Source of the DNA: Deltaproteobacteria bacterium
GTDB lineage: Bacteria; Acidobacteriota; Thermoanaerobaculia; Multivoradales; JAHZIX01
Length of the DNA: 64,000 nt
Direction of reading: 5' to 3'
Assembly (NCBI GenBank): GCA_022601195.1
Contig: JAHZIX010000026.1
Location: forward strand, 58,242 to 122,241
A program made the position numbers and the translations under genes. This document shows, piece by piece, positions 1-7,425 of this stretch (positions are counted from its first letter, which is position 1; each line of letters starts with the position of its first letter). The notes under the pieces are model-generated. The model searched no databases. It worked only from the letters and a program-made list of their open reading frames with translations, and was not told the DNA's origin.

Positions 1-621
1 GCTCACCGGTTGCAGGCACCCGTTTGGCCAGCTGAGTTTCTCGGTGCCATCGACGCTCAGCTGGTGGTCAAGGGCGAAGCCCTCTACGCCCAACACTGCC
101 TCTCTTGCCACAGCGAGGAAACCCTGACTCCCCTCGAAGAAATTGGCACCGACCCCCAGCGGGCCGAGAACTTCGCCGCTCTTTCCCAGGACGGCAAGAG
201 CTACGCGGATCTACTCATCGAGTTGGGCAATGCTGCTGCGAGCTCCAGCTTCGCCTCCCACGGGGTTACAGAGGAGGACCTGGCTCCGGTGGAGCGCAGT
301 GATCATCCCACTTGGCGAGTGACTGGCGCCTATCACACCCGTCGTTTGGGGGGGATTTGGGCCAGTCCGCCGTACCTCCACAATGGCTCCGTACCCACCC
401 TTTGGGATCTCCTCCAGCCGGTCTCCGCTCGGCCACAGAAATTTGCTGTCGGCAGGGAGCTCGACGCCAAGAAAGTCGGCATCGATGTGGACCGGCAAGG
501 CGCTGGAGCCTGGGTCTTCGATGTTACCCAAAAGGGCAACGCCAACACCGGCCACACTTACGGTAGCAAGCTAGTCGACGCCGATAAATGGGCCCTGGTG
601 GAGTATATGAAGACCTTGTGA
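1..621 (+). CDS. Partial di-haem cytochrome c peroxidase/RoxA-like protein (C-terminal part)
   Basis: The reading frame is open to the left edge, so the true start lies outside the window. What is visible is a c-type cytochrome domain with one haem-binding CxxCH motif (CLSCH, codons starting near 97). It is followed by a segment with GGIWASPPYLHNGSVPTLWDLL character, typical of the C-terminal half of di-haem cytochrome c peroxidase-like and RoxA-like oxygenases. The protein ends in a VEYMKTL helix, usual for this fold. Proteins of this type are exported and act in the periplasm in redox reactions on peroxide or organic substrates. The second haem site and any signal peptide would lie upstream. 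A terminator-like hairpin follows at 741-777. The substrate cannot be inferred. Confidence 0.75.
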   Translation, partial: AHRLQAPVWPAEFLGAIDAQLVVKGEALYAQHCLSCHSEETLTPLEEIGTDPQRAENFAALSQDGKSYADLLIELGNAAASSSFASHGVTEEDLAPVERSDHPTWRVTGAYHTRRLGGIWASPPYLHNGSVPTLWDLLQPVSARPQKFAVGRELDAKKVGIDVDRQGAGAWVFDVTQKGNANTGHTYGSKLVDADKWALVEYMKTL

Positions 622-740
622 TGGTCCTGCTTTTGCCGGGCTGAGCCTCGTTTGGGTGGTGGGATCGCCAGGCTCTTTGTTTCTCGACCTAGTGACTCGA
701 TCTCTGGGTGAGCCTTTCCATCGCCGAAGAGCAAGGGACA

Positions 741-777
741 GACTCCAGGCCCAGGAGTTTTTTCGGGGCCTGGAGTC
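741..777. terminator. 12-bp perfect inverted repeat between convergent genes
   Basis: Arms 741-752 (gactccaggccc) and 766-777 (gggcctggagtc) pair perfectly over 12 bp around a 13-nt loop that contains a T run. The hairpin lies between the convergent cytochrome gene and the small secreted-protein gene, so it could end transcription from either side. There is no clean T tract after the stem, so intrinsic termination is not certain. Confidence 0.5.
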
Positions 778-814
778 GGGGTTCTTCTAAACCTTAAGTG
801 GGCTTGTCCATACC

Positions 815-853
815 GGTTATCTAGGCCGGTTATGTAGGCTGGTTATCTAGACT
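815..853. repeat. Three copies of a 13-bp tandem repeat
   Basis: Units of the form ggttatctaggcc lie at 815-827, 828-840 and 841-853, with one to three differences between copies. The last unit runs over the stop codon of the minus-strand gene ending at 847. Confidence 0.75.
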
Positions 854-1260
854 GGGCTGCCATTACAGAATAGTCCGATGCAGAAAGATCCAGAGTAGTT
901 CCAATAATAGCCGGACGGGGGCAGATGTCGAAATCGGCAGGTTTGCTTGATCTCCAAGAGCTTTCCGTTGGAACAGCAGAATTCTGTCTCGACATAGCGG
1001 ACCTGCCCTTCAACAGAGCAGGAGTAGAGGGAGGAAGTGCCCGGATTGATGCCAGCCGGTCCGCTGCTGCTCGCCTTGGACACCGGGGCCGTCGCTATGC
1101 AGGTCGGCGAGGAAACGGCTTCCACTGGGGTAGGGGCTACATCGAGCTGTCGAGAGTCTTGGTGAGACTCTAGCTCGAGGTCGGCTGGCTCGGCTGCCAA
1201 CAGGGGGCTACCAGCGAGGCAAGTCAACGCCAGAAAAGAGACGATGAGAAGTCGATTCAT
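847..1260 (-). CDS. Small secreted cysteine-containing protein, unknown
   Basis: The start at 1260 is chosen because the ATG is preceded by a GGAGG-type ribosome site and begins a clear signal peptide (MNRLLIVSFLALTCLAG...LLAAEP). A longer frame upstream lacks this. The mature part is about 115 residues. It has a Ser/Thr-rich linker, then a Cys-rich C-terminal half (SLYSCSVEGQ, EFCCSNG, KQTCRF, SFCIGLFCNGS) that probably forms disulfides outside the cytoplasm. I do not recognise a family. It is convergent with the cytochrome gene, and its 3' end overlaps a short tandem repeat. Two other small exported proteins in this window (27031-27414 and 30965-31222) have a similar plan but no obvious sequence match. 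Confidence 0.65.
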   Translation of the reverse strand: MNRLLIVSFLALTCLAGSPLLAAEPADLELESHQDSRQLDVAPTPVEAVSSPTCIATAPVSKASSSGPAGINPGTSSLYSCSVEGQVRYVETEFCCSNGKLLEIKQTCRFRHLPPSGYYWNYSGSFCIGLFCNGSPV

Positions 1261-1608
1261 GAGAAATCCCTCCGAGTTTTCAATAAAAGAATGGAACTGG
1301 TTGCGATGAGTGAAAACAGTACGCAATGAAGTGGCGCCCTTCGGTATCTAACCGGATGAGAGCTTCAGGTCAGTGGTTTCCCGGAGCCCTGCGGTCCATC
1401 CCGCGACTGGTGAGCACGGAAGCAACACTGGTTGCCCAATGCCCTCCCTGAGTCTTTCAATCGATCCTCCTTTCCTTATCGGTCGCGACTCCCACCACTC
1501 TGGCCTCCGGTGGAACCGACCCGGATGGAATCGAGGTGATGAGGAGTCGCTATCTGGAGAATCACGCGAACGAAACGGGAAAAAAGAATCAGAGCCTGGG
1601 AAAAAATC
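1261..1608. other. Intergenic region, no supported gene
   Basis: This gap of about 350 bp separates the start of the small secreted protein from the end of the kinase. A plus-strand frame of about 79 codons exists, but its composition (Ser/Arg/Gly-rich, no fold pattern) and lack of a ribosome site argue against it. The promoter for the minus-strand gene starting at 1260 should lie in the left part. Confidence 0.4.
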
Positions 1609-4179
1609 TTAGGGAGGGGGGGCTGGGAGAGCCGCTAGCTCTTCCCGGTAGGAGCGGGCGACCCCGGTACGCTCCCGGGCCTCCGCGATCTGGATGAGTC
1701 CCTCGAGGGCTCGGTGGAGGTTGTGAAGATGGAGGTCGGGTTGACTCCGGAGGGTGCTGAGCCAGGGCTCGAGCAAGCGCTCCGCTTCCTCGAATCTACC
1801 CAGGGCTACGAGGCTGCTTCCCAGCCATATTTCTTGCCGGACGAGCTTCCAATGCCCCTCCGGCAGGAAACCTCGACGCAACCTCAGTGTTTCTCGAAAC
1901 AGCGGCTCGGCTTCCGCCGGACGGTCGAGAGCCAACAGAGTGACTCCCAAGTTGCTCAGCAGCGCATGGTAATCTGGACGGTCCTCCATCCTCATCTCCC
2001 GAGCCAACTCGAGTCCTTCGCGGAAATACTTCTCAGCAGCGACCTCTCTTCCTTGCCGAGAGACGACTGTTCCGAGGTTGTTGAGACGCCCCGGTCTCTG
2101 GAAGTTCCTGGGACCCAGCGCTTCGGTCTCTATTCTGTCGTGTTCCAGAAAGATCCTCTCGGCCTCTTCGTACTCTCCAAGATCACTCAGGCTAGCCGCT
2201 AGGAGGGCTTTGCTACTCGATAGTGCCAACGGGTGGCTACCATTTTCCTGCCGCATCGCCACCGCCTCCTCGAACAAAGGCCGAGCCTTCTCGAATTTTC
2301 CACCTCGGTGATAGCCGATCCCCAGAGCTTCGATGCCTCGGATCAAATCTTCCTCCGAGGCCTTTGGGTGCTCACGAAAGACCTCGAGCGCCAGCTGGAA
2401 AAACTCGATGGATCTCTCGGGGTCTCGGTAGAGCAGGCCTAGCTGAGCATGGCACCTGGCTACGTCGAGGGAGTGATCTCCCTCGGCCTGTTGAAAGATG
2501 GCCAACGCCTGCTGCTGAGCCGCCTCGGAGGCTGTCGTATCTCCGAGGCGGCGATACATGATTCCCAAGAGCCGGAGATCCTTCGCCACTTCCAGGCTCT
2601 TCGGGCCATAGATTTGGCGGCGACTCTCTAGGGCTTGTTCGAGCAAGGGTCGGGCAACCTTTGGCAAGCCCATGCCGAAGTAGGCTCTCGCCAGAGTGGT
2701 CCGTAAATCCGCCTGCCGCTCCGACTGGCCGGGTAAGTCTTCTTCGATGCGCGTCGATGCAGTGTCCAGGACCTGCCGCACGGTGATGTCGTGAGAGCCG
2801 CCAAGGCCTGGGTTTCCCTGCTCGAAGAGTCGATTCAAAAAGGCGGTAACCTCTTGGGCTCGGTCTCGCTCCAGGCGGGCTCGGTTGCGCTCCACCCTGA
2901 GCTTGATCGATTGCACAGCGAACAGAGCCGTGGCCAAGATCACCAGGGCAGCGATAGAAGCGACCAGGCTGGCGGCCAAGCGCTGGCGGCGCAGGAGACG
3001 GCCCATGCGATAACGCCAGCCGCCTCGGTGAGCTAAGACCGGCTCTGCACGAAGAAACCGCCCCAGATCCTCCCCCAGCTGTTGCGCTGAGGCATACCGG
3101 CTACCCTCCTCCGGTCGTAGTGCCCGCAAGATGATGGCGTCGAGATCTCCGGAAAGCTCCCTGGCCAGGCTCTTCGAAGTGCCGGAGCGTAAGGCGGCTC
3201 GGGATTGGGGGTCATCATTTGGGCCATCATCTGAAGGACAGTCATTGGGTGCTCGGCTCCTAGCTCGACGAAACTTCGAGCTGGGTGGCTCGGAGTCCTC
3301 CAGGGAAGACTTCCTCTCCAATCCGTGGACGGCGCCGTGGGGTAGTGTTCCGGTGAGCAACTTATAGAGCACTGCGCCCAGGGAGTACACATCGGTGGCG
3401 GTGGAAACGGGCCGGCCGGCTCGCTGTTCCGGGCTGGCGTACTGCGGGGTCATCAACCGCTCCCAGCGGCGGGTCAGCTCCGTCTCGCAAGGCAGGAGGT
3501 CGGGATTCAGCAGCTTGGCGATGCCGAAATCGAGCAGCTTGGGAGCTCCATCAGCGGTGACCAGAATATTGCTGGGTTTGATGTCTCGGTGCACGACCAG
3601 GTTCTGGTGAGCAAAGTGAACCGCGGAACACACTTCTTGGAAGAGCTCTACTCGGGCTCTCAAGGTCAGTTGCCGCTGGTCGCAGAAGCGATCGATGGAC
3701 TCTCCTTCGAGGAGCTCCATGACGAAATAGGGCCTACCGGAGGCGGTACGTCCGGCATCCAGGAGAGTGGCGATGGACGGGTGTTCCAGGCTTGCCAGGA
3801 TCTGACGCTCCATTTCGAAGCGCCGAATCATCACTGGGGAGAGAAGCTCCTGGCGAACCAACTTCACGGCCACCTGGCGGGCCAGCTCTCCATCTTCCCG
3901 AACTCCCAAGAAGACCTCGCTCATCCCCCCTTCACCGAGCTTGTGCTCCAGGCGGTAGGGTCCCGCATGGCTATCCGTTCGGTCAACAGGAGTTAGCTCG
4001 AGACCGTCGAGAAAATCTCCCTGTCGCCCATCCGCTTCGAGCAGAGAGCGTAACTCCTCGAGAACGGCTGGCTCTTCGGTGGTTTTCAGGTCGATCAGGG
4101 CAGCGGCTTGATCCTCCAAGGAGAGGTCGACGGTTGCCTCGAAGAGCTCCGAGACCCGTTGCTCCTGGATTGTCTTCAT
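1609..4179 (-). CDS. Membrane Ser/Thr protein kinase with TPR repeats (sigma-kinase module 1)
   Basis: This is a Hanks-type kinase of 856 aa. A short N-terminal helical segment precedes the kinase domain (about 75-375). That domain shows the Gly loop LGEGGMSEVF (81-90), the catalytic Lys in AVKLV (about 106), HRDIKPSN with the catalytic Asp at about 199, and DFG at about 217-219. An acidic insertion at about 300-335 interrupts the C lobe. A single transmembrane helix follows (about 402-424), then tandem TPR-like helices to the end (ALA/YxxLG patterns). It probably phosphorylates proteins on Ser/Thr, with the TPR part outside the membrane as a docking or sensing region. Its ATG overlaps the stop of the ECF sigma gene (ATGA), so the two are translationally coupled. 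A very similar sigma-kinase pair lies at 27561-30937. Confidence 0.9.
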   Translation of the reverse strand: MKTIQEQRVSELFEATVDLSLEDQAAALIDLKTTEEPAVLEELRSLLEADGRQGDFLDGLELTPVDRTDSHAGPYRLEHKLGEGGMSEVFLGVREDGELARQVAVKLVRQELLSPVMIRRFEMERQILASLEHPSIATLLDAGRTASGRPYFVMELLEGESIDRFCDQRQLTLRARVELFQEVCSAVHFAHQNLVVHRDIKPSNILVTADGAPKLLDFGIAKLLNPDLLPCETELTRRWERLMTPQYASPEQRAGRPVSTATDVYSLGAVLYKLLTGTLPHGAVHGLERKSSLEDSEPPSSKFRRARSRAPNDCPSDDGPNDDPQSRAALRSGTSKSLARELSGDLDAIILRALRPEEGSRYASAQQLGEDLGRFLRAEPVLAHRGGWRYRMGRLLRRQRLAASLVASIAALVILATALFAVQSIKLRVERNRARLERDRAQEVTAFLNRLFEQGNPGLGGSHDITVRQVLDTASTRIEEDLPGQSERQADLRTTLARAYFGMGLPKVARPLLEQALESRRQIYGPKSLEVAKDLRLLGIMYRRLGDTTASEAAQQQALAIFQQAEGDHSLDVARCHAQLGLLYRDPERSIEFFQLALEVFREHPKASEEDLIRGIEALGIGYHRGGKFEKARPLFEEAVAMRQENGSHPLALSSSKALLAASLSDLGEYEEAERIFLEHDRIETEALGPRNFQRPGRLNNLGTVVSRQGREVAAEKYFREGLELAREMRMEDRPDYHALLSNLGVTLLALDRPAEAEPLFRETLRLRRGFLPEGHWKLVRQEIWLGSSLVALGRFEEAERLLEPWLSTLRSQPDLHLHNLHRALEGLIQIAEARERTGVARSYREELAALPAPPP

Positions 4180-4739
4180 GGACCGTCAGCGGGCTCTAGG
4201 AAACGCCGCAGCCAGGCTCGGGCCAATCTCCAGCGGCGCTTCACCGTTGGCAAGGAGAGTCCAAGCCGCTGCGCAATGTCCTGCTCTCGGAATCCCCAGA
4301 TAAATCGCAACTCCACTACTTCTGCCGCTTGGGGGTGACGCTGAGCGAGAGCCTGAATCGCTTCCTTTAGGCAGAGGTGCCCTGGGAGGGTGAGGTTGGT
4401 TCTGGGTAGATCTTTCCCTGGCGGAGGTCCCAGCCGCTGGTGAATCCGCTGAGCGACCTCTCGGCGGCGCGCCCGATCCAAAATGATGCGTCGCATCATG
4501 AGAGCTGCCAGACCATAGAAGTGAGATCGCCCCTTCCAGGTAGGAGGCTTCTGCTTCATCAGCCTGAGGAGCGCCTCATGCACCAGGACTCCGGTCTCCA
4601 GGGTTCCGCCCCTTTTCTCTCGCCGCAGATATCCGGATGCTAGTTGACTCAACTCTCCATAGACATGAGGGGCCAAGTCGTCAAAAGCTCCCGTCTGCCC
4701 TTCTCCCCAGGAGACGAGCAATCTCGATAAAGTTGCCAT
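4176..4739 (-). CDS. ECF-like RNA polymerase sigma factor (TIGR02999-type)
   Basis: This is a 187-aa sigma-70-family protein. Region 2 contains the VHEALLRLM and FYGLAALMMRRIILDRARRR stretches seen in the ECF group often found next to Ser/Thr kinases in Acidobacteria. Region 4 shows AAEVVELRFIWGFREQDIAQRLGLSLPTVKRRWRLARAWL, a helix-turn-helix for -35 recognition. It should direct RNA polymerase to a small set of promoters. It has no adjacent zinc anti-sigma; the overlapping kinase gene downstream is the likely partner that controls it, probably by phosphorylation. This is inferred from context only. Confidence 0.85.
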   Translation of the reverse strand: MATLSRLLVSWGEGQTGAFDDLAPHVYGELSQLASGYLRREKRGGTLETGVLVHEALLRLMKQKPPTWKGRSHFYGLAALMMRRIILDRARRREVAQRIHQRLGPPPGKDLPRTNLTLPGHLCLKEAIQALAQRHPQAAEVVELRFIWGFREQDIAQRLGLSLPTVKRRWRLARAWLRRFLEPADGP

Positions 4740-4810
4740 GTCGACCTCAATTGAGTGCGTTTTTCACCCTATAATCATATCCAATTCTCAATGCCAGTGT
4801 CATCCGGGCC

Positions 4811-5139
4811 TCATTCCGTTTGCTGAGTGAGGGCCGTGCTGTCGATTTCTATGAGGCTGCTGTCGGGGCGGCTGAGGAAGGAATCGGAGCGAAAGACGCA
4901 GTAGGTCCAGGTGGATCTGCGTAGCAGCAGAAATTCGGTGAGAAGTTCGGGTAAGGGTCGGGTCAGAGCCTCAAGAAGACGATGGCTTTTGGGGGTAGGT
5001 CTTCGAAGACGGGCAGGTCGCGGCGCATTTGGGGGAGCTGTCCCTCAGGAATTTCGGGCGGCCCCTTGCCATACCTGCGGCTGAGTTCCCCTTCGTGCCG
5101 GACTGTTGTGGCTATATCAGTCCGTGAGATTTTTCTCAA
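4811..5139 (-). pseudogene. Possible frameshifted remnant or short unrecognised gene
   Basis: On the minus strand, a frame from a TTG at 5139 (open back to about 5208) reads as protein-like text, including HEGELSRRYGKGPPEIPEG and RRDLPVFEDLPPKAIVF. It stops at 4963. A second frame starting near 4980 continues with LTRPLPELLTEFLLLRRSTW and FRSDSFLSRPDSSLIEIDS to a stop at 4811. A single frameshift near 4970-4980 would join them into one protein of about 108 codons. I recognise no family. It may be a decayed gene, a sequencing indel, or chance. It fills most of the 4740-5261 gap, where no other gene is seen; the protease promoter must lie to its right. Confidence 0.35.
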
Positions 5140-5261
5140 AAGAGCTGATTCCTTTTCTCCGTCTCGTTCGCGTGACTCTTCAGATAGCGAGCCCTTGTCC
5201 TCGAGGTCCTATTCGGGGACCTGGTTTCGGTGTTCGCAAAGAGTCATGGAAGGAGGATCGT

Positions 5262-6755
5262 TTGAAGGATGTACTGATGTTTTTTGGATGCCTTGCTGTT
5301 GGGTTTCTTACTCTTGCTGAGCCCGCGCTGACTCAGAAGATCGAATTTGAGCCGCTGTCCGAAGGGCTGATGAGGGATGCCCAGTCTTACTCCGAGAGGT
5401 TTGGGACATCGGTGGAAGAGGCGCTTCGCCGACTCGAGCTTCAGGAGCAGGTAGGAATTCTCAACGAGCACTTGGAGGTGGCAGAGGAGGCGACCTTCGG
5501 TGGGCTTTGGATCGAGCATGAGCCGGAGTACCAGGTGATCGCTCTCTTCACCGAACCGAGGGAGGGGCAGGAATCTATCTCCCAAGCGCCACTTGGTAAG
5601 CTGGAATCGCTCATTGTGGTGAGGCCGGCCCGATTCACCTTGGCGGAGCTGAACAGCCAGTTGGAGGAGGTGGGAAGTCAAGTACGCCGGGCTGGAGCCC
5701 GGGTAGATCTCTCGCTCAATGTCCGCCAGAACCAAGTGGAGATCTTGACTCCGGATCCCGCTGGGTTCCATTCGATCCTAGTGGCGAAGAACGAGGCCCT
5801 TCCTTCCGCTACGGTGGTGGTTGAGGTTGAGTCGCTCTTTCATCCTCAGCAACAAGATCTCCTGGGAGGGCGCCCTGTTGACAAACAAAACTGTGTGTTG
5901 CCTTTTTGCTCCCCGCCGGAGTGCACCTCGGGCTTCGCTGTGCGGACTTCCCAGGGCCAGCTGGGGATCTCCACCGCCGCTCATTGCGACGACGCTTTGT
6001 TAGACCGAGACTCCACGACGCCGCTGGTGTTTGAGGGTGAGGTCTTTGGTGGAAGTCGCGATGTCCAACTTCATACGGTGGGTTGCCAAGACACCATCCT
6101 CAACCGGATCGATGATGGCCCGGGAACCCGGGCGATTCACGGCTCGGTGCGCCGATCAGCCCAAGCCAACGGCACCTTTGTCTGCAAGCACGGGCGTACT
6201 ACGGGCCGGACCTGCGGGACGATCGATTCGAGGTCCGTGTGTCCGAGTTATATCCCTAGTTGTAGCTCTACGTTTATTTGTGTCCAGAGTAGTGGTGGCG
6301 AGATCTCCGACGGCGGAGACAGTGGTGGCCCGTGGTTTGTCGGTGACCGAGCATACGGAAGTCATAGCGGTGGGGATCAAGCTGGTTCGTTTGCCATCTA
6401 CATGGCGGTGGACTACATGAACGGTCTAGGCTACTCGGTTCTGACCCAGCCGCAAGGGCTCGTGCCTTCGGTACAACTTAGCTGTTCCCCTGGGGGCGAG
6501 CGCTTCAGTTGCGTGGCTACCGCTAGCGGTGGAACACCGCCTCATACCTTGTCCAACTGGACCTACTCCGGTCCTGCCAGTGCCTGGAACGTGAATGGTT
6601 CCACGATAGCTGGGTTCTATTCCTGGCCCGGCTGCCCGACTGGAGCCTCCAACACGGTGACGGTGCGGGTTACCGATGACTGCGGCCGTACCAGCACGGG
6701 GAGTGTCTCCTTCGCTTGTCCGGCGTCGTCTCCATGCAGGGTTCCGCCCTGCTGA
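5262..6755 (+). CDS. Secreted trypsin/streptogrisin-like S1 serine protease with N-terminal pro-region
   Basis: I place the start at TTG 5262, because AGGAGG lies 5 nt upstream and the codon opens a signal peptide (MKDVLMFFGCLAVGFLTLAEPALTQ). Upstream in-frame codons have no such signal. The ATG at 5277 is an alternative. A pro-region follows (about 25-200). The catalytic domain has His241 (STAAHCDD), a likely Asp267 (RDVQLHTV) and Ser354 (GDSGGPW). Several Cys pairs (CKHGRTTGRTCG, CPSYIPSC) fit disulfides of an exported enzyme. After about residue 395, a Cys-containing beta-sandwich-like tail (VQLSCSPGGERFSCVATASGGTPP) is probably a binding or accessory domain. The product is 497 aa. It stands alone, with a strong hairpin downstream. 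The substrate is unknown; extracellular protein degradation is likely. Confidence 0.85.
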   Translation: MKDVLMFFGCLAVGFLTLAEPALTQKIEFEPLSEGLMRDAQSYSERFGTSVEEALRRLELQEQVGILNEHLEVAEEATFGGLWIEHEPEYQVIALFTEPREGQESISQAPLGKLESLIVVRPARFTLAELNSQLEEVGSQVRRAGARVDLSLNVRQNQVEILTPDPAGFHSILVAKNEALPSATVVVEVESLFHPQQQDLLGGRPVDKQNCVLPFCSPPECTSGFAVRTSQGQLGISTAAHCDDALLDRDSTTPLVFEGEVFGGSRDVQLHTVGCQDTILNRIDDGPGTRAIHGSVRRSAQANGTFVCKHGRTTGRTCGTIDSRSVCPSYIPSCSSTFICVQSSGGEISDGGDSGGPWFVGDRAYGSHSGGDQAGSFAIYMAVDYMNGLGYSVLTQPQGLVPSVQLSCSPGGERFSCVATASGGTPPHTLSNWTYSGPASAWNVNGSTIAGFYSWPGCPTGASNTVTVRVTDDCGRTSTGSVSFACPASSPCRVPPC

Positions 6756-6772
6756 TCCACTTCTTATTTTTC

Positions 6773-6806
6773 AGCGCCACCGGCGGGCTAACCTGCCGGT
6801 GGCGCT
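6773..6806. terminator. Strong 15-bp hairpin between convergent genes
   Basis: Arms 6773-6787 and 6792-6806 pair over 15 bp with one G-U pair and a ctaa loop. It lies between the stop of the S1 protease (6755) and the stop of the convergent NTF2-like gene (6839). Its position and GC-rich stem suit a shared terminator. The T-rich stretch is on the 5' side of the plus strand (cttattttt), so a classical U tract is missing. Confidence 0.6.
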
Positions 6807-6838
6807 GGGAGATGAATTTCGGGGAAGCGCCTACGCGA

Positions 6839-7279
6839 TCAAAAATCTTCCCAAAGGATCGAGATAATCTGCCATCCCTTCCGAGTCTTGATCAGTTGGA
6901 TCGACTTCGTTCCACGGCCTGAAAAAACCTTACCTTCGAGAAGACCTTCTTTTCGGTAGGCGCAAATGCGAGTGGCAGTGATTCCGTTGACGAAGGTGCT
7001 CGCCTTCGTTTCCCATTCGTGGAAGTCTCGCAGGGAACCGCTCTGGAAGAGCTCCGTCCTCGGCGCTATGAACTCTTCGAGGGTCATCGTCTCCCTCTGA
7101 CCCTCACAACATTTTGTGATGATGGCCCCGGGAAGAAACATGGACTCGAGTTTTGAAAAGTCCGGGGCTCTCTCGCCGCGGTTGTCGAAGATAGAAAAGA
7201 ACGACTCGACCCGCTGGTCAATCTCGATAGTGCTGTCTTGACTCATCGTAGACACGATCTGCTCCCGATCTCCGGGCAT
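6839..7279 (-). CDS. NTF2-like / DUF4440-type small protein
   Basis: This is a 146-aa protein with the SnoaL/DUF4440 pattern: an N-terminal helix (IDQRVESFFSIFDNRG), a FLPGAIITKC strand region and a C-terminal sheet ending GWQIISILWEDF. Such cone-shaped proteins are often ketosteroid-isomerase-like enzymes or small-molecule binders, and many act without a known substrate. The start is ambiguous: ATG 7279 or ATG 7246 (MSQDSTIEID). Neither has a well-placed ribosome site; the second fits the fold better. There is no operon partner. Confidence 0.75.
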   Translation of the reverse strand: MPGDREQIVSTMSQDSTIEIDQRVESFFSIFDNRGERAPDFSKLESMFLPGAIITKCCEGQRETMTLEEFIAPRTELFQSGSLRDFHEWETKASTFVNGITATRICAYRKEGLLEGKVFSGRGTKSIQLIKTRKGWQIISILWEDF

Positions 7280-7425
7280 GAGGAGGCATCGCTCCCCTGA
7301 ACAGGTTCAACTTGCGATAGATATCTCGAGCCATCAGCTGGGGAACCGTGAGTTCGTGAAGTCAGGTATGCAGTGGACCGGATTCCGGTCCACTGCGGAA
7401 ACTACCCAAGGGAAGCTGAGGGGGA

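Noticed and set aside
1373..1612. Plus-strand open frame of about 79 codons
   Set aside because: Low-complexity Ser/Arg/Gly composition, no ribosome site, and it runs into the 3' end of the convergent kinase gene.
5106..5261. Longer N-terminus for the S1 protease
   Set aside because: It has no signal peptide at its start and no ribosome site, whereas TTG 5262 has AGGAGG and opens a signal peptide.
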